Shown here in pieces: positions 13,501 through 20,568 of a stretch of 64,000 nucleotides of DNA. This stretch comes from Spongilla lacustris (lineage: Eukaryota > Porifera > Demospongiae > Spongillida > Spongillidae). Within the stretch, counting starts at the first letter, position 1. Each line of letters opens with the position of its first letter. The position numbers and the translations under genes were made by a program. The notes below the pieces were generated by a model. It searched no databases, was not told the DNA's origin, and saw only the letters and a list, made by a program, of their open reading frames with translations. The DNA lies in contig OX442429.1 of the NCBI GenBank assembly GCA_949361645.1, positions 6,282,253-6,346,252 on the forward strand, written 5' to 3'.

Positions 13501-14503
13501 CATAGAACAAAATACAAATCTTAGAAAGAAATCAAAGTCAGATTTTGAAAAGAATTTCTTTAAACTTATGAATAATGCTATCTATGGGAAAACCATGGAG
13601 AACGTACGAGGAAGAGTTAATGTGGAATTGGTGCATGCTAATAATAATGAAAGAATGCAAAAATTGTTAAATAGTCCAAACTTTGATTACATGAAAACGT
13701 TTGATAATGACTTAGTTGCTATGCACATGTTTAAGACAACTGTACATTTAGTTAAGCCAATTTATGTAGGAATGGCAATTCTAGATCTCTCAAAGTATTT
13801 GATGTATAACTTCTGGTATAATCATATTAAGAAAATTTATGGAAATAAAGCCCAACTTTTATATACCGATACTGATTCTTTTATATACGAAGTAGAAACC
13901 GAAGATGTTTATGCTGATATGAAAAAGAATGACTCATATTATGACTTTAGTGAATATCCCAAGAACCATCCTTGTTATAACCCTGCTAATGCTAAGGTGC
14001 CAGGATTGTTCAAAGACGAGTCCTGCGGCAGACCAATGACAGCTTTTGCTGGAATAATGTCAAAAATGTATGCATTTACCCGGGATCCTTTTGAGGATGA
14101 GGAAGTTAAAATAATTAATGATAAAGAGGTCTATGTTAAGAAAGATATAAATGTTGAAACTATGTCTGAAAAAGATTTGAAAGGATTGTCTAGCGATGCT
14201 GCCAGGAAGCATACCGTCAAGAAGATTAAGGGTGTAGGAATGGTTGTTGTAAATATGGATGTTGGTTACGAAATGTATAAAGATTGCATTTTGAATGGCA
14301 CTGAATATAGCTTTTCTCAAACCGTATTAAGAAGTAAAAGCCATAAAATTGGTGTATACGAACAAACCAAAAAGGCATTATCTCCGTTAGATACTAAGAG
14401 ATACATACTCGACAATGGTGTTGATACCCTGGCTTTTGGTCATTATAAAATAAAAGAAGCTGCATTGCAAGCTGTGGACGACTTCTTCCAAAATTTCGAC
14501 TAA
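10547..14503 (+). CDS. polB: Protein-primed-type DNA polymerase B, viral/Polinton class
   Basis: An intact 1318-aa ORF that would replicate the element. The 3'-5' exonuclease motifs are present: Exo I D452/E454 in IHADLESY, Exo II N593 and D598 in HNLRGYDSH, and Exo III Y742-x3-D746. The polymerase motifs are also present: motif A D843 in LDANNLYGW, motif B K1006-x3-N in KLMNNAIYGK, and motif C D1108/D1110 in YTDTDSF. Between the exonuclease blocks lies an endonuclease VII-like zinc module: C542/C545, HHDH at 558-561, and C571/C574. Further upstream is a C2HC finger (C395, C398, H411, C415). Residues about 260-380 (C271 in DDEQCFKWS, H371 in GRHYVWI) may form a cysteine-peptidase-like fold, which is inference. 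The ATG at 10547 follows an AT-rich TATA-like stretch. All catalytic residues are intact, unlike the broken neighbouring genes. Confidence 0.95.
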   Translation: MLTVTEHIQKLKKLAANDKIPSDLRQAFLNEISDLESVIEKPVVDHPLPQFNKKQPKKRDIMDTYLVGKDKQNVRQQKKTEKLHYKNLKRETIKNNGMDFKLTKDHNLFARYSINFKHFNNTFRYAHNDTMEFIKPKLNTLLEEKMTDFKSLKVNVTLTATFVKKSFGEMLVDGVKVELKEDVKVAYLRTKTQVCVNNDDIKYAVDECISELLEKIDEFTNLGSNWVFKHADRIDVGITKYKPMRGGSYIKTPDYVPHRCVINVVNDDEQCFKWSILASQFPPETHPERVNQYKQYENKFNFSGISYPVEIKGIKKFEAQNPTLSINVFGCYADTFQGKQNFEIYPIHISEKYNGIEHDKMIDLLLIEGRHYVWIKNFTGICFRLTKHNAKKFPCRRCLHICYTAEKLQSHIKECRGISKAPARVKLPAPNTFCQFYEYGMCMKVPLTIHADLESYNKTTNKQCGERTVQIGEQDANSYCYTMVWRDGRREGPFLYRGDSPVPHFLQELKKLSYRVNKIFANIKPMIMTAEQSITHQAATQCYLCSSGFTPKNKKTAHHDHLNGLYEGPACNNCNLKMRIVPGETKIPVIFHNLRGYDSHLLLTEIGKVTDDLTNISCIPNNMEKYMSFNMGQFQFIDSYQFMQESLDNLAKNLSDDEMVHTKDYFMNTYNEEMYNLMRRKGIYPYEWVNNKEKFDSTELTPKEAFYSRLSRTNITNADYDHAKKVWEKCGCKNFGDYHDLYLITDVMLLTDVFETFRNMSMKNYGIDPAYKFSTAGLSWSAMLKSTQVKLELLSDYDMHLMFEKGIRGGISTVCAKRLMEANNKYCKNFDPQKLTKYLMYLDANNLYGWAMMRKMPDGQFKWITMNLEQALVNIKNTNFDSDYECIYEVDLEYPSELHDLHNDYPLAPQRMKVKKDEYSPWQLEMAEKIGNNLTEYEKLIPNLNNKDHYVVHGQILKLYLELGMKLTKVHRAIHFHQASWLKPYIEQNTNLRKKSKSDFEKNFFKLMNNAIYGKTMENVRGRVNVELVHANNNERMQKLLNSPNFDYMKTFDNDLVAMHMFKTTVHLVKPIYVGMAILDLSKYLMYNFWYNHIKKIYGNKAQLLYTDTDSFIYEVETEDVYADMKKNDSYYDFSEYPKNHPCYNPANAKVPGLFKDESCGRPMTAFAGIMSKMYAFTRDPFEDEEVKIINDKEVYVKKDINVETMSEKDLKGLSSDAARKHTVKKIKGVGMVVVNMDVGYEMYKDCILNGTEYSFSQTVLRSKSHKIGVYEQTKKALSPLDTKRYILDNGVDTLAFGHYKIKEAALQAVDDFFQNFD

Positions 14504-14529
14504 CTTATATATCTTCTTTATATATTAGA
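14502..14529. terminator. AT-rich hairpin after polB
   Basis: Directly at the polB stop, ctaacttatata pairs imperfectly with tatatattag across a short loop. It is the weakest member of the 3'-hairpin series in this element, and its right half overlaps the motif upstream of the next gene. Confidence 0.35.
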
Positions 14530-14530
14530 C
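14521..14530 (+). promoter_or_regulatory. Candidate promoter motif TATATTAGAC
   Basis: It lies 35-44 bp before the ATG at 14565. Similar motifs (ATATTAGAAAT or ATGTTAGAAAT) lie 31-45 bp before three minus-strand genes in the same element. This suggests a viral promoter element, by inference. Confidence 0.35.
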
Positions 14531-14564
14531 AGTAATATAGTGATAAGTATTACTAGACATAGTG

Positions 14565-15389
14565 ATGGCGCATCAACAACAAGTAAATGTGATGGCTGAC
14601 ATTATGCATCCAATGCAATTGCCGAAAAGAGTTGAGGGGGACTGGGTAAAGATATTTTGTGAGCAACATTTGGAAGCACTTAAAAATATTAATTTGGCAG
14701 TAAACTTCATGGAGCCATATATAAATGAAGCTACTAATGAACAATTGCAGCAAAACATTAAATGTCGAAGATGTAGTAAATATTGCCCAGAGGTAATGTA
14801 TGCTAACCTTAAACACGGTGAAGGTAAAAAATCTATATGTTGCATTTGCAGCAAAGATGAGCGTATAATACCTGCTGATGTTGTAACAGGAATAAAAGAT
14901 ATGGCTCGACGAATTCTCCAAAGAAAAAATGTTTATACCAATAGACTTACTAAATATACTTGCGAGTTATGTAATATATCAATGACAAATTCTGCGAAAT
15001 GTTCTCATGAAATTTCAAAACAACATACTGATAATCTAAAACTTAAAAGAGAAAGAGATGACCGTAATATATCTCATGAAGAAATAATTGGTGAATATGA
15101 GGTGCAAATTAGTAAACTAGAATTAGAAATTATAGTACTTGAAGATAAAATTACAGAATTTGAAGATATTAACGTAGAACTTGAAGATAATAACGCAGAT
15201 CTTAAGAAACAAGTAAAAGAATTTGAACAAAAAGTTGTAGAACGTGATGATAAAATATATACGTTAGAAACAGAACTTGATAGAGTACAAAATGAAGCTG
15301 ATCAATTTCGTCGCAAATACGAACAATTATTGGCAGCGAATAATAAGCCTAAGGTTGTAACAAGACCTAATTTTAGACGCTATAAGTAA
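14565..15389 (+). CDS. Zinc-finger and coiled-coil protein of the virus-like element
   Basis: 274 aa from the ATG at 14565, which is preferred over an in-frame GTG one codon upstream. The middle has a four-cysteine pair cluster (CRRCSKYC, then CCICSK). It is followed by a C2H2 finger of the U1/matrin type, CELCNISM...H...H with a cysteine-bearing loop (about residues 128-155). The C-terminal third is rich in E, K, L, I and D with heptad-like spacing (about residues 165-255), so it is a predicted coiled coil, ending in a basic tail. It may bind nucleic acid and oligomerise. No named family was recognised. It follows polB by 61 bp on the same strand. Confidence 0.7.
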   Translation: MAHQQQVNVMADIMHPMQLPKRVEGDWVKIFCEQHLEALKNINLAVNFMEPYINEATNEQLQQNIKCRRCSKYCPEVMYANLKHGEGKKSICCICSKDERIIPADVVTGIKDMARRILQRKNVYTNRLTKYTCELCNISMTNSAKCSHEISKQHTDNLKLKRERDDRNISHEEIIGEYEVQISKLELEIIVLEDKITEFEDINVELEDNNADLKKQVKEFEQKVVERDDKIYTLETELDRVQNEADQFRRKYEQLLAANNKPKVVTRPNFRRYK

Positions 15390-15824
15390 ATGACTTGTCA
15401 ATAAAAATAAAAATAAGTAGTTAGTTTTTTTTACTTTCCCTAATAAAAGGTTACCCATTTTTCATCTTACAGATGACCTTTGTTCATGTCTCAGACATGT
15501 TATTTTTGTCCATATTAAGGTGCGGACACTTCACCGGTAACCATGGGATAATTATTTTTTTACTCGGTATAAGGGAGGAAATCACAGCTGGTCCTAATCA
15601 TTGCTGGATACCTTCTGCCACCTCGCGATGGTCAGTTACCGAGAAACCCACATTATATTTAAAACAGCTTTAATATTTATATAGTATTGATATAAACACT
15701 TTGACCTTGTGGGTTTATATGGCTGCAGGGTATGTTCAAAAATTTATTATGATGTAATGCTAAATAGGTGTTTGGGTGGGGCGGCTAACCGCCCCCTTAG
15801 TGACTTAGCATTTTTTGTTTGAAA
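15390..15824. other. Intergenic region in the virus-like element
   Basis: No gene supported. It holds an AT-rich stretch, an aaacccaca/tgtgggttt inverted pair (about 15645-15715) and the strong hairpin at 15754-15811. Confidence 0.5.
15754..15811. terminator. Two-tier GC hairpin between genes
   Basis: The inner perfect stem is ggggcgg-ctaa-ccgcccc (15778-15795). The outer stem pairs aatgctaa with ttagcatt. It stands out in an AT-rich setting between the genes ending at 15389 and starting at 15825. It is one of a series of palindromes at gene ends in this element. Confidence 0.5.
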
Positions 15825-16364
15825 ATGGCAGTATCTCGAGTGACGGATGAGCTGGCTAAGAAAGAACGTATTGCTCAATGGGATAGACAGCGCGAGCTTA
15901 AACAAGATTTTCTGGATGGATTGCACGAATACGTGAAGCATTGCAGTGAAATGACGCCGAAACTGAAGGTATGCAAGTATTTGCAAAATCTTGTTGGAAA
16001 GACGCCGAACGAAGAAAACGAGAAGGAGTGGAAGAAAGAAGCGGGTCTTGATGCTTATGATTGTGGCAGTTCCAGGTCTAGCAGGGCATCGTCTCGAAGT
16101 TCTGGAATTAGCCTAACGCCAGCAAAACGACGACAAATTGCTGATCAGCTGCCTATGGCTGTGGATACTAGCTACCCGTATTATGCGGAAATGCAACCAC
16201 CAATGCAACCTGGGGTTTGGGACGGAGTGCCCAAAGAAGCTTCTAAAGAAGTTATATCTGATGATGTGAAGAGATCTGTGGAGCAAATTTTGGGGAAAAT
16301 GGATGAGTTTGGCGATATATTGAAGTCGCTCAACGGCCGTGTGCGAGATTTGGAAAATTTCTGA
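15825..16364 (+). CDS. Unknown protein with C-terminal coiled coil
   Basis: 179 aa from the ATG at 15825. The N-terminal half is charged and predicted helical (DELAKKERIAQWDRQRELKQ). A serine/arginine-rich linker follows (SSRSSRASSRSSG), then a P/M-rich segment, then a C-terminal helix with heptad pattern (VEQILGKMDEFGDILKSLNG). An SR-like linker and a C-terminal coil could suit a DNA-binding core or scaffold protein, but no family is recognised. A perfect palindrome overlaps its stop codon. Confidence 0.65.
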   Translation: MAVSRVTDELAKKERIAQWDRQRELKQDFLDGLHEYVKHCSEMTPKLKVCKYLQNLVGKTPNEENEKEWKKEAGLDAYDCGSSRSSRASSRSSGISLTPAKRRQIADQLPMAVDTSYPYYAEMQPPMQPGVWDGVPKEASKEVISDDVKRSVEQILGKMDEFGDILKSLNGRVRDLENF

Positions 16365-16383
16365 ACAATTTCATGAAATTGTT
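16364..16383. terminator. Perfect 20-bp palindrome at stop codon
   Basis: aacaatttcatgaaattgtt begins at the last base of the TGA stop of the gene ending at 16364. It is perfectly self-complementary. Confidence 0.5.
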
Positions 16384-16454
16384 GATTAACTTTGTGTGAT
16401 CGCAAGCCCAATGCTTAACTTTGATATTAAAATCAGTAAAAAATATAAAAAATC

Positions 16455-16595
16455 ATGGATATTTTGTCAAGGGTGCTTGCCGAGGATACGGCCAGAGTAA
16501 TTTTGGATTACTTTGGATACAAGGAGCTGTTAATACGTTTTTGGCTACGCGAGAAACTTGTTGTTCATTACAATATAAAAACAAAAAAAAACTAA
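16455..16595 (+). CDS. Small ORF, 46 aa, unknown
   Basis: Starts ATG at 16455 (MDILSRVLAEDTARVILDYF) and ends at a TAA at 16593-16595. The composition is that of a folded, helical small protein rather than random AT-rich DNA. No family assigned. It lies between the gene ending at 16364 and a convergent minus-strand gene. It is too short to be confident. Confidence 0.4.
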   Translation: MDILSRVLAEDTARVILDYFGYKELLIRFWLREKLVVHYNIKTKKN

Positions 16596-16649
16596 CTACT
16601 TAAATTAATATAATTATTTTAACGTTATTAGGCAGGGCAGAACGCTTAA

Positions 16650-16850
16650 TTAATGCAAATGCATTAAGGAATAAATATCAGCAGGAATATGCTTTATATT
16701 TTCGATATCAATATCGAAAATAGTATCAAATGAGGTTTTTATATAATCTGTATTAACAGTATAACTATTTGACGTTACTTTTATCTCCTTTTGTTCCTCA
16801 ACAGGAAAATCATCAAAAGCTGCGAATTCGGCGTTGAAGGTAGAAGACAT
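16650..16850 (-). CDS. Small acidic protein, 66 aa, unknown
   Basis: Begins with ATG on the minus strand (MSSTFNAEFAAFDDFPVEEQ). It is acidic throughout with no membrane segment or known motif. A candidate promoter motif lies about 37-45 bp upstream, matching those of two other minus-strand genes, which supports it as a real gene. Confidence 0.5.
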   Translation of the reverse strand: MSSTFNAEFAAFDDFPVEEQKEIKVTSNSYTVNTDYIKTSFDTIFDIDIENIKHIPADIYSLMHLH

Positions 16851-16885
16851 TTCTTGCTTTCTTGATATATTTTATACTAAATAAA

Positions 16886-16896
16886 TTTCTAATATA
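16886..16896 (-). promoter_or_regulatory. Candidate promoter motif ATATTAGAAAT
   Basis: Minus-strand ATATTAGAAAT sits about 36-46 bp before the ATG of the 66-aa gene. The same string occurs at the same distance before the 132-aa gene further right. Confidence 0.45.
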
Positions 16897-16937
16897 AAAA
16901 TTTATTTGACGCGTCAGAGCCTCAAGTAAAAAATTAT

Positions 16938-16956
16938 TAGGGGGCAACCCCCCATT
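16938..16956. terminator. GC hairpin ggggg-caa-ccccc
   Basis: A perfect five-pair G:C stem with a 3-base loop, extended by flanking attatta/taataat-type pairing. It is isolated in AT-rich DNA in the gap between two minus-strand genes. Confidence 0.5.
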
Positions 16957-17027
16957 ATTAATTAACGTATCATTTTTTTTTAGCTAAAGCGGGGTTTGGG
17001 ACTCTGACAGATATCCCTGCAGTGCCC

Positions 17028-17046
17028 AAGGGGTAAAACCCCTTTT
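17028..17046 (-). terminator. Hairpin aagggg-taaaa-cccctt at a gene end
   Basis: The stem-loop is directly adjacent to the minus-strand stop codon at 17047. On the plus strand it is followed by a run of T. Confidence 0.55.
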
Positions 17047-17445
17047 TTAGAATCTTAAGAGATATTCGAGGTTTCTATTAAGATAACTTTCTCTTGGGGA
17101 AACGTCATCTTTTATGTTGTAAATTTCTGACATATGTTCTTTAATAAGTATTGATTCAATAGCCGGATGAGCTGCCAAATATGCATCCCGTAGTTTTGTA
17201 GATTCATCAATATCTGCAAGTAATTTTTGTTCCTCATCCTTTAATGCTTGCAACAGCTTTGGGAATTTAACCCCATCGCAAGCAGAAATTAGCTTACTAG
17301 CAGTATTTAACGATTCATGTTGCCTAACAACATTAGAACACATTGTTCCATATTTGTATCTTTGATATTCAGGGGTTAGATTATCATTTATCAGGTCAAA
17401 AGTTACTCCAGCTTCCTCGGTGACTTGTATTTTGTCAGATGCCAT
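17047..17445 (-). CDS. Unknown helical protein, 132 aa
   Basis: The first in-frame ATG is at 17445 (MASDKIQVTEEAGVTF). A longer reading to 17493 would need a TTG start and would overlap the candidate promoter. It is predicted mostly helical (LLQALKDEEQKLLADIDEST) with no membrane segment and no family recognised. A hairpin follows the stop directly and a promoter-like motif precedes the start, so it looks like a complete viral gene. Confidence 0.65.
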   Translation of the reverse strand: MASDKIQVTEEAGVTFDLINDNLTPEYQRYKYGTMCSNVVRQHESLNTASKLISACDGVKFPKLLQALKDEEQKLLADIDESTKLRDAYLAAHPAIESILIKEHMSEIYNIKDDVSPRESYLNRNLEYLLRF

Positions 17446-17479
17446 TTTGTTTTCTCTCGTAATACTTTCTAGTAGAGAA

Positions 17480-17490
17480 ATTTCTAATAT
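17480..17490 (-). promoter_or_regulatory. Candidate promoter motif ATATTAGAAAT
   Basis: Minus-strand motif identical to that at 16886-16896, about 35-45 bp upstream of the ATG at 17445. Confidence 0.45.
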
Positions 17491-17641
17491 CAAAAAGTGA
17501 TTAACTTTTTCGCAATGTGAATATAAAAAAGTTGTTAGATTACTAGCTTATGATAGTTGGCTCAAGATTGCTCTAAATGCATTAGCATTCCCTGCGAGAT
17601 GCAGTGATTATCCACATTAGATAAATATCTATATATTTTGT

Positions 17642-18145
17642 ATGATAAGCACAGGAATGACCGAAATATACGAAGATAATTACGACGGTTGCAGTAAGGC
17701 TCAAGTGCTCGACTCTCAGGGCGTTTCTAGGACAGTTTTTATTCCAATGCATCTAGAGAAGTTGTATATGGATGCTAAAAAAGATTCAGATAGTTATAAT
17801 GATCATACTCCTAGATGCCTGGCTTGTACTGGTTACCTTAAAATGAGTGTTAGGCCAAGAATTGAAAGAAATGAGGCAAAAAAGATGTCTTACAGGGTTT
17901 ATGATCGTGTTATAAAATGTGAGAAATGCCTGAAAGCTTATCTTAAAGAGACTAGAACTTATTATGTTGTCAATTACTCAAAAGCTGAAATCCAACGAGC
18001 AAAAAGTTTGGGCATGCGATACGATGGTTACGTAAAATGCTGGTATATATTTAAAAGCAGCCCTATAAATAATCTAAAGCTAGCAGCAATACATTTTGAT
18101 GAAATAGATTATAGATCGTTGCTAGGCGATGGTTCAATGTTATAG
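17642..18145 (+). CDS. Zinc-ribbon protein with DUF5710-like C-terminus
   Basis: 167 aa. Residues around 60-105 hold two CxxC pairs (CLAC and CEKC) separated by about 35 residues, a zinc-ribbon arrangement. The following segment (YYVVNYSKAEIQRAKSLGMR, then YDGYVKCWYIF) resembles the DUF5710 pattern, a short domain with a (V/I)xYxEKxxAKxLGAxWD...KxWY signature often found with DNA-handling proteins. That similarity is from memory of the family and was not searched. Function unknown. It converges on the minus-strand gene ending at 18171. Confidence 0.6.
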   Translation: MISTGMTEIYEDNYDGCSKAQVLDSQGVSRTVFIPMHLEKLYMDAKKDSDSYNDHTPRCLACTGYLKMSVRPRIERNEAKKMSYRVYDRVIKCEKCLKAYLKETRTYYVVNYSKAEIQRAKSLGMRYDGYVKCWYIFKSSPINNLKLAAIHFDEIDYRSLLGDGSML

Positions 18146-18150
18146 GTGGG

Positions 18151-18172
18151 AAATCTGTCAGAATCCCCCCTC
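18151..18172. terminator. Hairpin between convergent genes
   Basis: gggaaatctg and cagaatccc pair with small bulges around a 1-2 base loop. The structure lies in the 25-bp gap between a plus-strand stop (18145) and a minus-strand stop (18171), so it could serve both transcripts. Confidence 0.45.
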
Positions 18173-18677
18173 ATATGAGATCAGAGGTTATACAGCCTGT
18201 ACTAATAATAGCGGCACTTTTTATAAATGTAGTTATATCATGTGATGATGCCCCATAAAATGATAAAGCTGTACCTCCAGCTATTGGAATATAATGAGTA
18301 CTAAGATCTAGAGGGGCGTTAGATAGGCCATAATTTTGGCCTAAATTTTTTTTGTAATATAATTCGCGAACTGCATTAGTTACGCCGCCCGCAGAACCAA
18401 ATAAAAATGGATCTTCTCCCAAGCTATAAGCCATTGCCCCAGAAACTATAGAAGCCAGGCCAATTTTTAGATAAACTGTTTTATCATTATCAAATTCTGG
18501 ATTTACAAAATTTGGATTTACATTTACTACATTACTATTTGATAAATTAGGACTAACTGTTATAGTTGTATCGATTTTTGGTTGAACAATATTTGTATTC
18601 GGTGCCGTGACTGATGCAGTGCTGCGGCTATTTGTAATTATTGTTGGTGAAGACGTTGATGACGATTGGTTACCCAT
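18171..18677 (-). CDS. Glycine/alanine-rich membrane-like protein with myristoylation signal
   Basis: 168 aa from the ATG at 18677. An upstream reading to 18695 would need TTG. The chosen start gives MGNQSSS, a good N-myristoylation consensus (G2, S6). A long S/T/N-rich low-complexity stretch follows, then two hydrophobic repeats: one near GLASIVSGAMAYSLGEDPF and one near IAGGTALSFYG ... SAAIISTG. The same two-repeat design appears in the proteins at 18952-19404 and 20529-21182. A lipid-anchored virion membrane protein is a reasonable inference. Confidence 0.65.
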   Translation of the reverse strand: MGNQSSSTSSPTIITNSRSTASVTAPNTNIVQPKIDTTITVSPNLSNSNVVNVNPNFVNPEFDNDKTVYLKIGLASIVSGAMAYSLGEDPFLFGSAGGVTNAVRELYYKKNLGQNYGLSNAPLDLSTHYIPIAGGTALSFYGASSHDITTFIKSAAIISTGCITSDLI

Positions 18678-18707
18678 ATTAGGCGCAGATATCAAATGTT
18701 ATCTCAT

Positions 18708-18719
18708 ATTTCTAACATT
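18708..18719 (-). promoter_or_regulatory. Candidate promoter motif AATGTTAGAAAT
   Basis: Minus-strand motif 31-42 bp upstream of the ATG at 18677. It is a one-base variant of the motif before the genes starting at 16850 and 17445. Confidence 0.4.
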
Positions 18720-18774
18720 AAAAAAAAGTTATCTAGAAGTGTCTATTTTTGCTTATCAGAAGTATTAACTAAAT

Positions 18775-18870
18775 CTATTTTTTCAAATATTTATCTATTT
18801 TCCTTAAAATAGGCAACGTATCGGGCATATCATATTCAAATTTGGCTTCGTCAAGACTACACTGATCCAT
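18775..18870 (-). CDS. Possible micro-ORF, 31 aa
   Basis: ATG at 18870 to TAG at 18775 encodes a short charged peptide beginning MDQCSLDEAKFEYDMPDT. It fills the gap between two minus-strand genes. There is no independent support beyond composition and position. Confidence 0.25.
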   Translation of the reverse strand: MDQCSLDEAKFEYDMPDTLPILRKIDKYLKK

Positions 18871-18928
18871 GGTTTGATATATTATTCCAATAAATAGTTA
18901 ACTTTTAGTTATCTCAGGCTGGGGGTTA

Positions 18929-18950
18929 TAGGGGGAAGGCTTTCCCCCTA
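18929..18950 (-). terminator. Hairpin agggggaa-ggct-ttccccct at gene end
   Basis: A perfect 8-bp stem directly adjoining the minus-strand stop at 18952. Confidence 0.6.
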
Positions 18951-18951
18951 A

Positions 18952-19404
18952 CTAGATGTCGGAGGTTGATTTATATTCCATGCTATTAAGCTGGCTGGAG
19001 ATAGCTGCTGATGCAGAGCTTGCAACGTCAAAGAACTTGCTGGATACAAAAGAAGGGTCGACAAATTTTAATACTATATCTGAGACCACTCCATACATGG
19101 CTCCTCTCAGGAATTCAGATTTTAGATCGCCGGCCTGTTCAGATGCTGATGCAACACCAGCGTAAACGGCTCCGGCAGTAGCAGCACCAACTGCATATGA
19201 TTGATAGCTCATAGGATTTGCAGACATTCCAGTAGCAATATCGAGTTTAGGTAGAAGTAAAGTTTTTCCATAGTAATCTCCCATACCAGCCAGAGCTGCC
19301 GTAACCAACCCTGCATAAGTATAATTATAACCCGAATAATAATCAAAACCGTAGCAGATAGCACTAGCTACGACTCCTTGTTTAACTGCTTGCATAAGCG
19401 ACAT
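18952..19404 (-). CDS. Glycine/alanine-rich membrane-like protein, two-repeat family
   Basis: 150 aa, ATG at 19404. Two hydrophobic blocks share a pattern of small residues, Tyr and a Gly-Asp or Ser-Asp near the end. The first runs around GVVASAICYGFDYYSGYNY to AALAGMGDYYG. The second runs around AVGAATAGAVYAGVASASE to GAMYGVVSDIVLKF. The tail is S/A-rich. The same design occurs in the gene products at 18171-18677 and 20529-21182. It probably inserts in membranes, with function unknown. Confidence 0.65.
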   Translation of the reverse strand: MSLMQAVKQGVVASAICYGFDYYSGYNYTYAGLVTAALAGMGDYYGKTLLLPKLDIATGMSANPMSYQSYAVGAATAGAVYAGVASASEQAGDLKSEFLRGAMYGVVSDIVLKFVDPSFVSSKFFDVASSASAAISSQLNSMEYKSTSDI

Positions 19405-19543
19405 TTTAGTATAACTTTTGTTAATAATATCGTTAATGACATTACATATTTAAATTAGGAAATTATGGCGCAATATATATTGTTTTAGATAATAGAGGGG
19501 TTAAAGATGATACCCTTCTAAATTCTAAAGAATTTTCCACCAA

Positions 19544-20568
19544 ATGAATGATGCAAGTATTAAAAAATTATTGCAGGATCGTCCAAAGCTGGAAAAACTT
19601 TGTGCTGATCTCAATATTAGCACGGCTGCTATTAAGCCATATAAAAGTGTCTCTAAGGCAACAGCTAAGAAAAGTAGCTCTAAGTCTATGTTGGATAGCT
19701 TATGTGTATCTGGAGGAAAACCAAAACCAAGCCATAAAATCAAAGATATTGCTGACCGACCTGCCGAAGCGAGCGATACCAAATCCTCCTATTCCTTTGA
19801 TGCCAACCCAAGAGAAACAAATCCTAGTTCCGATAAAAAAGTTACAGAAGGAGATAGAAAAGATGTTGAGGCTGGGAATGCTAAAGCATTCAGAAACCCC
19901 CCTAGAGAACTATTAAGATTTCAAATAAAACCTACAGCTATGATGATATTTGGCCCCCCAGGAAGAGGCAAAAGTTATTTATTAAAAAAGATGTTTTTGA
20001 ATCCACCAACCGACCCCAAAACTGGGATAGAACAATCCGCTATACAAATGATTGTAATTTTTACACCAACCTTTAAAGATTGGGAAGATGTACCTAATGC
20101 CTCAAAATGCCTAAGATCTTGGAGTATAGAAAGCATAAGATCATTAATGCAATATCAATATAATTCTGGGGGAAAAAATCATGTGGCAGTAATACTTGAC
20201 GACATTTTAGCAGTTATTAACTTTGACGACAAATTAATTTTACCAGACATAGACATTATAACATGAGCATTGTCATTTCTGCACAAAATATTACAAAAAC
20301 TATTCATAAAATTATAAGAAATATGATATCTATTTTCGTAACTTTTGATCTACCATCGTTAGAATCTAGTGACGCGGTATATAAAGCTTTTGGTGCTGAT
20401 GTATGGCCAAGTATTAATGCTATGTTTCGTGATATAAAATCGCTAAATTTAAGAGAAACTCATTCTTATGTAATTATAAGAGTTGGGGAGCCAGGTTATT
20501 CTGTAGGCACAGAAGAGGGGGAATTGGATCAAACAGTCCCTAAAGAGGAGGTATCAGAAGCGAGATAG
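19544..20568 (+). pseudogene. Genome-packaging ATPase (A32/FtsK-type), frameshifted
   Basis: The first ORF (19544-20266, 240 aa) has a K/S-rich N-terminal region, Walker A GPPGRGKS (residues 137-144) and Walker B VAVILDDI (D219, D220). The family's conserved downstream block, with the RHYN and SAQN signatures, lies in another frame. The SAQN part is in the ORF beginning at 20263. The two frames overlap in an ATGA at 20263-20266. The reading frame must therefore have changed between about 20225 and 20262. This gives one gene broken by a small indel, or an assembly error. I see no obvious slippery heptamer. In DNA viruses and Polintons this ATPase pumps DNA into the capsid. The 3' end overlaps the convergent gene by 40 bp. 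Confidence 0.8.

Noticed and set aside
17446..17493. Upstream extension of the 132-aa gene
   Set aside because: Needs a TTG start and would run through the candidate promoter motif.
20225..20266. Programmed ribosomal frameshift in the ATPase
   Set aside because: No clear slippery heptamer was seen, and the fibre gene and another ORF are also broken, so decay or sequencing error is simpler.
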